Assembly (NCBI GenBank): GCA_910585275.1
Contig: CAJUCW010000005.1
Span: forward strand, 62,001 to 126,000
DNA: 64,000 nt
Direction: 5' to 3'
From: an uncultured Muribaculaceae bacterium
Lineage (GTDB): Bacteria > Bacteroidota > Bacteroidia > Bacteroidales > Muribaculaceae
The position numbers and the translations under genes were made by a program. This document shows positions 1-9,450 of the stretch, one piece after another (within the stretch, counting starts at the first letter, position 1; every line of letters starts with the position of its first letter). The notes under the pieces are model-generated. The model saw nothing but the letters and a program-made list of their open reading frames with translations. It was not told the origin of the DNA and searched no databases.

Positions 1-957
1 ATCTCCCAGGAGGTTGCGGTCGGTAGCCCACCACCCTATTCCGTTTTCCTCGTCGATGGCCATCATAAAATCGTCGTGCGGCGAATTAAACGGCATCCCC
101 ACGTTCTGAGGCTGCAAATATTCGCCGGTCTGGGCATCGCGCGTAACTACAAAAATATCGTATCCTCCCATAGAATCGTTGCCGTCGGAGGCATAATATA
201 AGGTAACTCCATCAGGCATCATAAAAGGATAATCGGCATATCCACCCTCATTAAGCACCGAAGGGGTGGCGGCGGGTTCGCTCCATTTTCCATCGGTGAG
301 ACACATGCTCTCCACAAGCCTGACGTTGCCGACGCTGTCCGGTTCGCCCCACATCATGAAATCGTTGCCTTCGTTTACGAAAGCCACCACAGCACCTCCC
401 CGATGCCTCTCAAGCGGCATCTCATCAGGAGAAAGCAATCGGCCGGCAGAACGTGGAAGCTTATACGACTTGAAAAAACCTTCGGCGGGAACAGCTATGG
501 AATCGATCACCACAATCTGCTCAACGCGTCCGAGAGCGTTTTCCGCCGAAACAAGCTGACGTTCGAATTCCTCCACTGTTTCTCCGGCAGGCTGGCCCGA
601 TTTTTCGCGCGCCTTACGGAATTCGTCGTAGAGCCCCGTTGCCTTTTCAAAATCATAATCGAGAAATGCAAGGCGCCCGAGATAAAGATTGGCCGCGCCA
701 TACCCTTTAGCCTTGGCCGCGGCAAGCGACTTCGCGGCCGCAGTGTAGTCGCCGTCCTCGAATTCACATACGCCCGTAAGATAATTGAACTGGGCGTTAT
801 TGGCCAGCTTGGGATTGGAAGCCACCTCTTTTTCAAGAATCTTGCGGGCGCCCCAGTAATCGCCTTCATTTACAAGCCTACGGGCCTCCTCCATGTTGTC
901 GGCTTCCATACTCAATACGGAAGCCGCACATATCATCGCAGTAAAAAACTTTTTCAC
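1..957 (-). CDS. TPR / PD40 beta-propeller exported protein, 3' end outside window (partial)
   Basis: Open frame from a GTG at 957 running off the window start (319 codons, no stop). The GTG follows an AAGGAAAC ribosome-binding site, and the protein begins VKKFFTAMICAASVLS, a signal peptide, which supports this start over later ATGs. Residues about 20-130 are helical with TPR-like spacing (a 'EEARRLVNEGDYWGARKILEKE' type repeat, then 'FNYLTGVCEFEDGDY'). From about residue 190 there are WD40/PD40-like motifs such as PFMMPDGVTLYYASDG and GGYDIFV. Bacteroidetes proteins of this shape are often OmpA-family or gliding/secretion accessory proteins, but the C-terminus that would decide this is missing. 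Function unknown; exported location is well supported. Confidence 0.75.
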   Translation of the reverse strand, partial: MKKFFTAMICAASVLSMEADNMEEARRLVNEGDYWGARKILEKEVASNPKLANNAQFNYLTGVCEFEDGDYTAAAKSLAAAKAKGYGAANLYLGRLAFLDYDFEKATGLYDEFRKAREKSGQPAGETVEEFERQLVSAENALGRVEQIVVIDSIAVPAEGFFKSYKLPRSAGRLLSPDEMPLERHRGGAVVAFVNEGNDFMMWGEPDSVGNVRLVESMCLTDGKWSEPAATPSVLNEGGYADYPFMMPDGVTLYYASDGNDSMGGYDIFVVTRDAQTGEYLQPQNVGMPFNSPHDDFMMAIDEENGIGWWATDRNLLGD

Positions 958-1047
958 TTCTGTTTCCTTTTAATAAGCCCACAAGCACAATCGGCACAGC
1001 CCGAACCACGGCGCGTACCGACCGACTTCAAAGGACATTGTGGAGGG

Positions 1048-1078
1048 CAAAATTAAACAATTCCGATGATATTTCAAA
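1048..1078 (-). promoter_or_regulatory. Bacteroidetes sigma-ABfr-type promoter for the TPR/PD40 gene
   Basis: Read on the minus strand: TTTG (1078-1075), 19 nt, TAATTTTG (1055-1048). This matches the -33 TTTG / -7 TAnnTTTG consensus and would give a leader of about 87 nt before the GTG at 957. Confidence 0.7.
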
Positions 1079-1130
1079 CTTTAGAACAACTCCACCGCAA
1101 ATATTATGATGGTTTTTAAAGAATTTTTAG

Positions 1131-1138
1131 TAACTTTG
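1131..1138 (+). promoter_or_regulatory. -7 element of the etfBA operon promoter
   Basis: TAACTTTG matches TAnnTTTG and lies 51 nt before the etfB start. No clear TTTG is seen at the -33 position, only a T-rich stretch. Confidence 0.5.
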
Positions 1139-1188
1139 TCCCCAAAATCCGTATTGAAACAAATAAATTTTTCATAAATTCCATCTAT

Positions 1189-2058
1189 ATGAGCTTAAAT
1201 ATCATTGTACTCGCAAAGCAAGTACCTGATACCCGCAATGTAGGGAAAGACGCCATGAAAGCCGACGGCACAATCAACCGTGCCGCGCTTCCGGCAATCT
1301 TCAATCCTGAAGATTTAAACGCCCTTGAGCAGGCACTCAAACTGAAAGAACAATACCCCGGCAGCAAAGTAACGATTCTCACAATGGGTCCGGCACGCGC
1401 CGCTGAAATCGTTCGCGAAGGGATGTTCCGTGGCGCAGACGGCGGCATTGTGTTGTCAGACCGTGCTTTCGCCGGAAGCGACACTCTCGCAACTTCATAT
1501 GCATTGAGCGCGGCAGTTCGCAAAATCGGTGATTTCGATATCATTATCGGAGGCCGCCAGGCCATCGACGGCGACACCGCACAGGTAGGACCGCAGATTG
1601 CCGAAAAACTCGGCATACCTCAAATCACATACGCCGAAGAAATCATTAATGCAGACAACGGCGAAGTGGTTGTGAAACGCCGCATAGAAAGCGGTGTGGA
1701 AACCGTAAAGGCAAAACTGCCCCTCGTGGTCACCGTCAACGGATCGGCCGCAGAATGCCGTCCGCGCAATGCCAAGGCCCTTCAGAAATATAAGTATGCC
1801 GCCGTTCCTTCGGAGGTGGCTGCCGACGAGGCGAAGAAAGAGTTTATCGAAAAGCGCCCCTACCTTTCAATCGGCGAATGGAGTGCGGCAACAGTTGATG
1901 CCGACCTCGCACAGTGCGGTCTTGCAGGCTCCCCCACGAAAGTGAAATCTATCGAAAACGTGGTTTTCACAGCCAAGGAAGCACGCCGCATCGAGAACAA
2001 CGACGAAGAGCTTGAGACTCTCATCAAAGAACTCATCGCCAACCACACAATCGGCTGA
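1189..2058 (+). CDS. etfB: Electron transfer flavoprotein beta subunit
   Basis: EtfB/FixA family, 289 aa, close to family length. It begins with the typical VLAKQVPDT motif, followed by NPEDLNALEQAL and the nucleotide-binding segment GGRQAIDGDTAQVGPQIAE; the LPLVVTVN and ECRPRN stretches near residues 180-200 are also diagnostic. With EtfA it forms an FAD/AMP heterodimer that takes electrons from acyl-CoA dehydrogenases (or, in bifurcating forms, from NADH). It is first in a three-gene operon with etfA and an acyl-CoA dehydrogenase. Whether this is the bifurcating (EtfAB-Bcd) type cannot be told by eye. Confidence 0.95.
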   Translation: MSLNIIVLAKQVPDTRNVGKDAMKADGTINRAALPAIFNPEDLNALEQALKLKEQYPGSKVTILTMGPARAAEIVREGMFRGADGGIVLSDRAFAGSDTLATSYALSAAVRKIGDFDIIIGGRQAIDGDTAQVGPQIAEKLGIPQITYAEEIINADNGEVVVKRRIESGVETVKAKLPLVVTVNGSAAECRPRNAKALQKYKYAAVPSEVAADEAKKEFIEKRPYLSIGEWSAATVDADLAQCGLAGSPTKVKSIENVVFTAKEARRIENNDEELETLIKELIANHTIG

Positions 2059-2119
2059 TTGAACGCCGGCAGCGGGCTATTGTCCGCATAATTTTCCTAA
2101 TGTTAACATCCGAATTAAA

Positions 2120-3148
2120 ATGGCAGACAAGAATAATCTCATAGTCTATTGCGAATATGAAGACGGCAAAGTGGCCGACGTTAGCCTTGAGCTCCTGACA
2201 AAAGGACGTCAGCTCGCCGACAAGCTTGGAATCAAGCTCGAAGCCGTAGTCGCAGGCGACAACCTCAAAGACATCGAAAAGCAGATTCTTCCCTACGGTG
2301 TCGATACAGTGTATAAATTCGAGGATTCACGCCTCTTCCCCTATACCTCCCTCCCCCATTCTTCTATCCTCATCAATCTTTTCAAGGAGATTCAGCCCCG
2401 CATCGCTTTCATGGGAGCCACTTCCATTGGCCGCGACCTCGGCCCTCGCGTTTCGTCGGCACTCCACAGCGGCCTTACAGCCGACTGCACGTCGCTTGAA
2501 ATCGGTGATTACACCGACGCCAAGACTGGCACTGAATACAAGGACCTCCTCTATCAAATCCGTCCCGCTTTCGGAGGCAACATCGTGGCTACTATTGTCA
2601 ACCCCGAGTGCCGTCCGCAGATGGCCACCGTCCGCGAAGGCGTGATGAAAAAGGAAGCTGTAGATTCCAACTATAAAGGGGAAGTGATCAACATGGAAGT
2701 CAACAAATATACTTCTCCCGAAGACTTCGTGGTTGAAATCATCGACCGTCACGTAGAAAAATCAAAAGTTAACCTCAAAGGAAGCCCCATCGTGGTTGCC
2801 GGAGGTTACGGCGTAGGCAGCAAAGAGAATTTCGACCTTCTCTACAAACTTGCCGACACCCTCGGCGCAGAGGTTGGCGCAAGCCGTGCGGCTGTCGATG
2901 CCGGATGGGCTGACCATGACCGCCAAATCGGCCAGACCGGCGTGACCGTACGCCCGAAACTCTACATCGCCTGTGGCATCTCCGGCCAAATCCAGCACAT
3001 TGCAGGCATGCAGGAATCTTCAATCATCATTTCGGTCAACTCCGATCCGGAAGCTCCCATAAATACTATCGCCGACTATGTAATAACCGGCAAAATCGAG
3101 GATGTGCTTCCCAAACTTATCAAGTATTACAAAAAGAATTCAAAATAA
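2120..3148 (+). CDS. etfA: Electron transfer flavoprotein alpha subunit
   Basis: 342 aa EtfA. The C-terminal half carries the FAD-binding ETF-alpha signature: GGYGVGSKENF, AAVDAGW, RQIGQTG, PKLYIACGISGQIQHIAGM and SINSDPEAPI-like residues (here SVNSDPEAPI). The N-terminal half has the usual HSGLTADCTSLE and AFGGNIVATI segments. It sits 61 bp after etfB, and its stop codon overlaps the acyl-CoA dehydrogenase start by one base (TAATG), so the two are translationally coupled. Confidence 0.96.
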   Translation: MADKNNLIVYCEYEDGKVADVSLELLTKGRQLADKLGIKLEAVVAGDNLKDIEKQILPYGVDTVYKFEDSRLFPYTSLPHSSILINLFKEIQPRIAFMGATSIGRDLGPRVSSALHSGLTADCTSLEIGDYTDAKTGTEYKDLLYQIRPAFGGNIVATIVNPECRPQMATVREGVMKKEAVDSNYKGEVINMEVNKYTSPEDFVVEIIDRHVEKSKVNLKGSPIVVAGGYGVGSKENFDLLYKLADTLGAEVGASRAAVDAGWADHDRQIGQTGVTVRPKLYIACGISGQIQHIAGMQESSIIISVNSDPEAPINTIADYVITGKIEDVLPKLIKYYKKNSK

Positions 3149-4860
3149 TGGCTAATTTCTATAAAGACAATGAATCTCTGAAACACCATCTCAACCATCC
3201 CATGATGGAAAAGATTGTGGAACTCAAGGAGAGAAACTTTGCCGACGCCGACAAATTCGACTACGCTCCCCAGAACTTCGAGGACGCTATGGACAGCTAC
3301 GACCGCGTTCTTGAAATCGTGGGCGATATATGCGCGAACATTATCGCAGAAAACGCTGAAGACGTTGACCACGAAGGCCCCGTTGTGAAAAACGGCCACG
3401 TGGAATATGCATCGGGCACAGCCCGCAACCTCGACGCCTGCCGCAAGGCCGGCCTGATGGGCATGTCGATGCCTCGTCGCCTCGGCGGCCTCAACTTCCC
3501 CATCACCCCCTACATCATGGCAGCCGACATGGTGAGCCGTGCAGATGCCGGCTTCGAAAACCTGTGGGGACTTCAAGACTGCGCCGAAACAATTTATGAA
3601 TTCGCCGACGAAGAGCAGAAAAAGAAATATATCTCCCGCGTATGCGAGGGCGAAACAATGTCGATGGACCTCACCGAGCCCGACGCAGGTTCCGACCTCC
3701 AGTCGGTGATGCTCAAGGCCACAAAGAAGGAAGACGGCTCATACGTGCTCAACGGAGTGAAACGCTTCATCACCAACGGCGACAGCGACATCCACCTCGT
3801 GCTTGCTCGCTCCGAGGAAGGCTCGAAGGATGGCCGCGGTCTTTCGATGTTCATTTACGACAAGCGCAACGGTGGCGTAACCGTACGTCGCATCGAGAAC
3901 AAGATGGGTATCAAAGGAAGCCCCACTTGCGAACTCGTGTACAAAGACGCACCCTGCGAACTCGTGGGCAGCACCCGCCTCGGTCTCATCAAATATGTGA
4001 TGGCGCTTATGAACGGCGCACGCCTCGGCATCGCCGCACAGTCGGTGGGCATCAGCGAAGCCGCATACCGTGAGGCGCTTGCATACGCCAAAGACCGTAA
4101 GCAGTTCGGCAAGGCCATCATAGAGTTCCCCGCAGTTTCCGAGATTCTTTCCACGATGAAAGCGAAACTCGATGCATCGCGCGCCCTCCTTTATGCTTGC
4201 TCACGCTTCGTGGACATGTATAAGATTTATGACGACATCGCCAAAGAGCGTCCCCTCACCGTCGAGGAGAAGAAGGAACAGAAATACTACAGCCGCCTTG
4301 CAGATGCTTTCACTCCCCTCGCAAAGGGCATGACTTCCGAATACTGCAACCAGAACACCTACGACTGTATCCAGATTCACGGTGGTTCGGGCTTCATGAA
4401 GGATTACACTTGCGAACGCCTCTATCGCGACGCCCGTATCACTTCGATTTATGAAGGCACGACACAGCTTCAGGTAGTTGCCGCCATCCGCCACGTCACG
4501 ACCGGAACATACCTCAACAAAATCCGTGAGTTTGAAGCCATGGAAGTTAAACCGGAAAACGAGGCCATCAAAAATACACTCGTATTCATGACCCAGCAAT
4601 ATGCAGATGCCGTACAAGCTGTGGCCGGTGTAAACGACCCCAAATACCTCGACTTCATGGCGCGTCGTCTCGTGGAGATGGCCGGCCACATCATAATGGG
4701 CTATCTTCTCCTAGAAGATGCACAGAGATGCGACTGCTTCCGCAAATCCCTTGCGGTTTATGTGAAGTACGGACAGGCCGAAGTGGAACGCCACGCATCA
4801 TTCATAGGCAATTTCCAGCCCGACCAAATCTCAGACTATCTTTACACTGAGAACGACTGA
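3148..4860 (+). CDS. Acyl-CoA dehydrogenase, long (about 570 aa) form
   Basis: FAD-dependent acyl-CoA dehydrogenase. Visible motifs: MSMDLTEPDAGSDLQ (FAD/substrate contact), GVKRFITNGD, KMGIKGSPTCEL, the QYGKAI-type RKQFGKAI helix, IQIHGGSGFMKDYTCERLYRDARI, and the catalytic base in SIYEGTTQLQ. At 570 aa it is longer than the roughly 380-aa core; the extra length is an N-terminal lead of about 90 residues and a C-terminal helical extension, as in several anaerobe enzymes. Coupled to etfA, so it most likely feeds electrons directly to EtfAB. The substrate (short-chain acyl-CoA, amino-acid-derived acyl-CoA, or crotonyl/butyryl-CoA) cannot be assigned from sequence. Confidence 0.93.
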   Translation: MANFYKDNESLKHHLNHPMMEKIVELKERNFADADKFDYAPQNFEDAMDSYDRVLEIVGDICANIIAENAEDVDHEGPVVKNGHVEYASGTARNLDACRKAGLMGMSMPRRLGGLNFPITPYIMAADMVSRADAGFENLWGLQDCAETIYEFADEEQKKKYISRVCEGETMSMDLTEPDAGSDLQSVMLKATKKEDGSYVLNGVKRFITNGDSDIHLVLARSEEGSKDGRGLSMFIYDKRNGGVTVRRIENKMGIKGSPTCELVYKDAPCELVGSTRLGLIKYVMALMNGARLGIAAQSVGISEAAYREALAYAKDRKQFGKAIIEFPAVSEILSTMKAKLDASRALLYACSRFVDMYKIYDDIAKERPLTVEEKKEQKYYSRLADAFTPLAKGMTSEYCNQNTYDCIQIHGGSGFMKDYTCERLYRDARITSIYEGTTQLQVVAAIRHVTTGTYLNKIREFEAMEVKPENEAIKNTLVFMTQQYADAVQAVAGVNDPKYLDFMARRLVEMAGHIIMGYLLLEDAQRCDCFRKSLAVYVKYGQAEVERHASFIGNFQPDQISDYLYTEND

Positions 4861-4881
4861 TTCACAACACAACGTATCTTT

Positions 4882-4953
4882 ATAAGCTAAAGAATTTTTG
4901 TTAGCTTATTTTTATAAGGGACCGCATAGAGTTTTCTGTGCGGTCCCTTTTTC
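4882..4953 (+). terminator. Tandem intrinsic terminators after the etf operon
   Basis: Two hairpins in a row. First: ATAAGCTAA (4882-4890) with TTAGCTTAT (4901-4909), then a T stretch. Second: AGGGACCGCA (4917-4926) with TGCGGTCCCT (4939-4948), then TTTTTC. The second is the stronger. Confidence 0.85.
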
Positions 4954-5045
4954 TTATTAAGGCATATTAAGACACCGGATTTATTTTTTTTAGGTAATAA
5001 AACGAAAAATAGCCTAATTAAGGTAATTAATAGAACATTTTTAAT

Positions 5046-5053
5046 TATCTTTG
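5046..5053 (+). promoter_or_regulatory. -7 element upstream of the LTA-synthase-like gene
   Basis: TATCTTTG fits TAnnTTTG; no consensus -33 box is seen. It implies a leader of about 170 nt. The rest of the 4954-5222 interval is AT-rich and shows no gene. Confidence 0.4.
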
Positions 5054-5222
5054 TTGTCAGAATCATAAGAAAACGTTTTTTATGAGGCTATTATAGACGG
5101 CAAACAAACACCTATGCATTTCCTAACAATGCATTCAAACATGCCGAAGGCCTGCCCCTGCATGTAACGCCTCTATAAATGCATCAACAGAAACTTCAAT
5201 AATCGAACTGTTTTCAAAAACG

Positions 5223-7055
5223 ATGGTCAAGGCGATAGTAAAATTATTGTCCGTATTCTTGAGTTTTACGTTGGCTTTCATAACGGGAAAACTTGTTTTT
5301 TTAGTTGCCAACGCATCCGTTTATTCAGGGATAGGGGGTTCCGACATATTATGCATTATCGGTCATGGATTATCAATGGATTTTTCCATGGCAGGATATT
5401 TTTCTATAATCCCGGCCATACTGTTTTGCATTGCATCGGCAACAGGTTCGAAAGGCATCATCGACAAGATAATGAAAATTTATTTTATAATCGCGTCTGT
5501 GATTATATCGCTTATCATTACGGTGGATGCCGCGCTTTACGGTTATTGGCAATTCAAACTCGATTCAACCCCCCTGTTTTATTTCCTCTCCTCTCCGTCG
5601 GCAGCCTTCGCAAGTGCGGAATGGTGGCATTTTATTGTCGGTCCGCTCGTTTGGATCTTACTTGCCACCCTCTTCTATGCGATGCTTTATTATGCCACAA
5701 TCAAATTTCAAGGAGACGTTGCGCCCTCTAAAGGGAAAAAAGCCGCCGCCAACATAACGGTAATGGTTGTAATGACTGCGTTGCTCTTCATCCCCATCCG
5801 TGGAGGCGTGACAGTTTCGACCATGAACCTTTCACGTGCATATTTCAGTTCCGACACCCGACTTAACCATGCGGCGGTGAATCCGGCTTTCTCTCTTATG
5901 TATTCTCTGAGCCATCAAAACGATTTTGCCAACCAATACCGTTTCTTTGACGAGAATGAAAACCGACGGATTTTCTCGATGCTTACCGAAATTCCGAACG
6001 ATTCGATAGCAACCCATCTCCTATCTGTGTCCCGACCGGACATCTATATAATCATCCTTGAAAGTTTTTCTTCACACCTCTTCCCTTCCCTCGGCGGAGA
6101 AGCCGTGGCCTTAAAGCTTGACAGCATCGCCCGCAACGGTTTGCTGTTTACCAATTTTTATGCCAACAGTTTCCGCACCGACCGTGGCATTCCGGCAGTG
6201 CTCAGCGCATATCCCGGACAACCCTCGACATCAATAATGAAATTCGTGAGCAAGACGGAAAACCTTCCTTCTCTTTCAAAAGAACTCAAAACGAAAGGAG
6301 GTTATTCCACAAAATACTACTACGGGGGCGACGCCAATTTCACCAACATGAAAGCTTATCTCGTCTCCGCAGGCTTTGACGAAATTATTTCAGACATAGA
6401 CTTTCCGGTTAGCAAACGTCTCAGCAAGTGGGGTGCGCACGACGATGTGGTATTCGACCGTGTTATAAATGAACTTACACCTTACGACAGTTCGTATCCT
6501 GCTCTTAAAGTCATACAGACTTCCAGTTCGCACGAGCCGTTTGAAGTGCCGTATGACGACAAAGGACGCTTCTCCGACAAACGGGCAAAAGCATTCGCAT
6601 ATACCGACAGCTGCGTAGCCAATTTCATTACTACTCTCAGGAACCGCCCTCAATGGCAAAACTCTTTGATAATTGCAGTGCCAGACCATTATGGTGCCTA
6701 TCCCGACCTCACCGACCCCTTGGAAAGGCATAAGATTCCATTAATCATGACGGGTGGTGCACTCTCGAAGAGAGGTACCGAAAGCACAGTAGGTTCACAA
6801 ATCGACATCACCGCGACTCTGCTCAATGCACTCGGAATAAAAAGCGATCTCTTTCCGTTTTCCAGAAATCTTCTGAACGAAAAGTCGCCTCATTTCGCAT
6901 TCTTTGCCGATCCTTCCGTCATTGGATTCGTGACCGAATCCGGCGATGTGGTCTATAATCTCGATTCCTCCAAGACGGAAAGCGGGGATGAAAAACTACT
7001 ACCTTTCGCAAAATCATTTTTACAAACTTTATACGACGACCTTTCCAAACGATGA
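5223..7055 (+). CDS. LTA synthase family membrane sulfatase (phosphoglycerol/phosphoethanolamine transferase-like)
   Basis: 610 aa. About five membrane helices lie in residues 5-195, followed by an extracytoplasmic alkaline-phosphatase-fold sulfatase domain (about 270-540). Metal and nucleophile residues are visible: Glu280 in IIILESFSS, Thr319 in FRTDRGIP (the usual threonine nucleophile position), His437 in SSHEPFE and Asp488-His489 in VPDHYGAYPD. The family transfers phosphoglycerol or phosphoethanolamine from lipids to glycans. Bacteroidales make no lipoteichoic acid, so the acceptor here is unknown. Its stop overlaps the start of a PAP2 phosphatase (ATGA), which suggests paired lipid-headgroup chemistry. 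Confidence 0.88.
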   Translation: MVKAIVKLLSVFLSFTLAFITGKLVFLVANASVYSGIGGSDILCIIGHGLSMDFSMAGYFSIIPAILFCIASATGSKGIIDKIMKIYFIIASVIISLIITVDAALYGYWQFKLDSTPLFYFLSSPSAAFASAEWWHFIVGPLVWILLATLFYAMLYYATIKFQGDVAPSKGKKAAANITVMVVMTALLFIPIRGGVTVSTMNLSRAYFSSDTRLNHAAVNPAFSLMYSLSHQNDFANQYRFFDENENRRIFSMLTEIPNDSIATHLLSVSRPDIYIIILESFSSHLFPSLGGEAVALKLDSIARNGLLFTNFYANSFRTDRGIPAVLSAYPGQPSTSIMKFVSKTENLPSLSKELKTKGGYSTKYYYGGDANFTNMKAYLVSAGFDEIISDIDFPVSKRLSKWGAHDDVVFDRVINELTPYDSSYPALKVIQTSSSHEPFEVPYDDKGRFSDKRAKAFAYTDSCVANFITTLRNRPQWQNSLIIAVPDHYGAYPDLTDPLERHKIPLIMTGGALSKRGTESTVGSQIDITATLLNALGIKSDLFPFSRNLLNEKSPHFAFFADPSVIGFVTESGDVVYNLDSSKTESGDEKLLPFAKSFLQTLYDDLSKR

Positions 7056-7762
7056 ACGAATTTATAATCAACCTTGACACCGAAATATTCCTCTGGATAA
7101 ACTCATTCCATTCCCTATATTGGGACGTCGTGATGAAGATGGCCAGCGGGAAACTCGTATGGGTAGTGCTTTACGCCACCCTTATATTCGCGCTTTGGCG
7201 CACATACGGCTGGAAAATTACAATCGTATTCACGATAAGCGCAGTACTGTCCGTGGTTTTGGCCGACCAGATTTCAGCTTCAATACTTCGCCCGATGTTC
7301 GAACGTCTCCGTCCGGCCAACCTTGAGAACCCTATCTCTCACATGGTCCATATCGTTGGCAACTACCGGGGAGGACGCTACGGTTTTCCCTCTTGCCATG
7401 CCGCCAACACATTTGCTGTGGCAACCATTATGGCGATGCTGTTCGGGAAATGGAGATTTTCCATCTTCATTTATCTTTGGGCATTACTGAATTGCTATTC
7501 GAGAATATATTTGGGCGTACATTACCCGGGCGATTTGCTTGCCGGACTGGTAATAGGATGTATGTGCGGCGGAATAATGTATCTTGTGGCCGGTATGCTT
7601 GCCAAAACAATGGTAAAAAGAGTAAAACCTCAGTCTTCGACTTTACTTCGCTTTTCCATAATTAACGGCACCCAGACCACCTGCCGCCCGTTGGACACAG
7701 TAATATGGGCCGGAATCCTGACCATATTTTTCATTTTCATCTGCGCCTCAGCCATATTCTGA
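7052..7762 (+). CDS. PAP2-superfamily membrane phosphatase
   Basis: 236 aa with about six membrane helices. The three acid-phosphatase motifs are present: R-x6-RP (RPMFERLRP, Arg replacing the usual first Lys), PSCHAANT (the PSGH motif with Cys for Gly) and SRIYLGVHYPGD. Family members dephosphorylate undecaprenyl pyrophosphate, phosphatidylglycerol phosphate or lipid A. The four-base overlap with the preceding sulfatase gene indicates coupled translation and perhaps recycling of a lipid by-product from that transferase. The substrate is unproven. A C-terminal tail with one more membrane helix (about 213-234) follows the core. Confidence 0.9.
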   Translation: MNEFIINLDTEIFLWINSFHSLYWDVVMKMASGKLVWVVLYATLIFALWRTYGWKITIVFTISAVLSVVLADQISASILRPMFERLRPANLENPISHMVHIVGNYRGGRYGFPSCHAANTFAVATIMAMLFGKWRFSIFIYLWALLNCYSRIYLGVHYPGDLLAGLVIGCMCGGIMYLVAGMLAKTMVKRVKPQSSTLLRFSIINGTQTTCRPLDTVIWAGILTIFFIFICASAIF

Positions 7763-7896
7763 GGTCTATTATTATAGACAATCTATATAGAACCTCGCTG
7801 GCATCTTTTCCGTTTTAATACAAAGATTCTCCCGGTGTGGCCTCACCCCATTTTCGATGGAAGGAGAAAATGTCGAACTATTAAAACAGAAAATAT

Positions 7897-8190
7897 ATGG
7901 AAAACAATGTCATCCAACAAAAGAAAGAATCCGACGATTCTTTCTTAAAAGCTAAGAACGACAGCACTATGCTCAAGTTGCTTGGTTATTTGCTCGCTTT
8001 GGTTATCGGCGGCGCAATAGTATGTCTTGTGCTTGGGTTTCTTAAAACCGCAGTTGACTCTCTAATTATAATTGGCGGGGTGCTTCTTCTCGTCGCCATC
8101 TTCATCTTGTGGGCATATCATTCCGCAAAATTCCATATCATGGCGAAGCGCTACAAAAAACTGATTCGCAATTACGAAGAGCAGCCGTAA
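7897..8190 (+). CDS. Small two-helix membrane protein, unknown
   Basis: 97 aa. A charged N-terminal region of about 25 residues is followed by two adjacent hydrophobic helices (about 28-50 and 54-74) and a basic C-terminal tail (AKRYKKLIRNYEE). I do not recognise a family. It is preceded by a good A-rich translation start and followed by a palindromic repeat, so it is probably monocistronic. Confidence 0.6.
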   Translation: MENNVIQQKKESDDSFLKAKNDSTMLKLLGYLLALVIGGAIVCLVLGFLKTAVDSLIIIGGVLLLVAIFILWAYHSAKFHIMAKRYKKLIRNYEEQP

Positions 8191-8206
8191 AACGTTGAGG
8201 TTTTTA

Positions 8207-8328
8207 ATGTAGGGACATGCCTTTGGCATGTTTGATCAATATACTGATTTTCAAATATTACATGCCTCCGGAATTTTTAATCCACAATCTGATTCTCAGA
8301 TTCTAAATACCGGAGGCATGTCCTACAT
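8207..8328. repeat. Palindromic interspersed repeat, family 2, copy A
   Basis: About 122 bp bounded by inverted ends: ATGTAGGGACATGCC at the left and GGCATGTCCTACAT at the right. An internal ACATGCC..GGCATGT hairpin lies in the left part, and an ACATGCCTCCGG block sits in the middle. A shorter relative is at 28485-28566. No transposase is nearby; it resembles REP/MITE-type intergenic repeats. Confidence 0.75.
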
Positions 8329-8779
8329 ATCTACCGGTTATGCATCCCCTTACCACACAAATAAAACACACGACTTCCTTATATATTACAATTCTATAAC
8401 ACCCCTTATAAGCTAATCCAATAAAAACATTTTCCAAAATTCTTGCAAAATAGAAGAATAAACCGTAAATTCGCAACGTCGAACAATAGTGTTTGACTAC
8501 ATATTTACATAAAAGCGTTTTTTGCTTATACTGGGAAAGAAAATCGCCAAATTTGATTCCCATTACATACAGTTTAAGCAGTCGAAACGCTCATGCTTGT
8601 CGTATATCCACTCCCCCGACAAGGGGTATCGATATCCGTATGGCGTGGGAGTGGACTGTATTATTGTATGTAAGGCGTTTGGCGATGCCTCTTTTCCGAT
8701 AATCAGAACTTGTCCTACGCTTTTTTACACCCACGGCAATAATTAGGGCACTTGCCATTATCTTAATAATCTTAACATT
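8329..8779. other. Gene-free interval with one structured stretch
   Basis: No convincing gene on either strand: the open frames here have unusual composition and no family look. A stem CCACTCCC (8608-8615) / GGGAGTGG (8647-8654) encloses a near-palindromic GGTATCGATATCC, so a structured RNA or a decayed gene is possible. Confidence 0.35.
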
Positions 8780-9397
8780 ATGGAAGTTTTAGTTGGTATC
8801 ATTTTAGCTGCATTGGGATTGTGGATTGCTTTCAAACTTCTGGTTTGGGCTCTTGTGGCATTACGCATTATCTTCCAGCTATGTGTGGCTCCCCTCATAG
8901 CCGGGGCGATTACCTGGTGGCTTTGGGACAATGTATGGATTGGAGTCGGAATCGGAGCCGCCATTGTCTTATTCATTACGATAAAAGAGGGGGGCTTAGG
9001 ATGGGTATTTGACAACGATTCGTCGTCATCAAGCGGCTCCTACACCGGAAGCAGGACGTCATCCGTGTCAGCACCGGACATTCCGGAATATGACAGAAAC
9101 GCGTCTGCCAACAGGAAATATCATCTTCAAGTTGCGGAGTCATACCAGAGCAACTACGAATATAACAAGCAAAAGGCTGAAGAGCGGCTGCGCCAGGCGA
9201 AAACATATATGTCGGAAGCCGACTACTGCCGTAATAAAGCAAGCCTGTACGACGACACGTCATATCTTGATGAGGCAAGACGTTATGAAGAGATGGCAGG
9301 ACGCGAGATAGATGAAGCTCAATCGTTTTGCCGTGAAGCGGAACGATACCAAAACCTCGCTAACGAAGCCATCCATACAGCCAACATGTGTTCCTAA
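8780..9397 (+). CDS. Membrane protein with Ser-rich linker and coiled-coil tail, unknown
   Basis: 205 aa. The N-terminal 70 residues are very hydrophobic (about three helices, with a WWLWDNVWIG stretch). Then comes a Ser/Gly/Thr linker (about 78-100) and a C-terminal amphipathic region (about 108-203) rich in Tyr, Ala, Glu and Arg that looks like an alpha-helical coiled coil (repeats of the type EARRYEEMAGREIDEAQ). No family recognised. It begins the run of envelope genes that continues to 14944. Confidence 0.6.
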   Translation: MEVLVGIILAALGLWIAFKLLVWALVALRIIFQLCVAPLIAGAITWWLWDNVWIGVGIGAAIVLFITIKEGGLGWVFDNDSSSSSGSYTGSRTSSVSAPDIPEYDRNASANRKYHLQVAESYQSNYEYNKQKAEERLRQAKTYMSEADYCRNKASLYDDTSYLDEARRYEEMAGREIDEAQSFCREAERYQNLANEAIHTANMCS

Positions 9398-9450
9398 ATT
9401 CTTTTTCCCTTATAAAAAAATAATATATAACTAATTGTCAACTTAATTTT

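Noticed and set aside
8228..8416. Small gene in the 8.2-8.4 kb region
   Set aside because: The frame is built from the palindromic repeat itself and has no start signal.
8493..8702. Gene of about 70 codons
   Set aside because: Residue composition is unlike a folded protein, it overlaps a stem structure, and no ribosome-binding site is seen.
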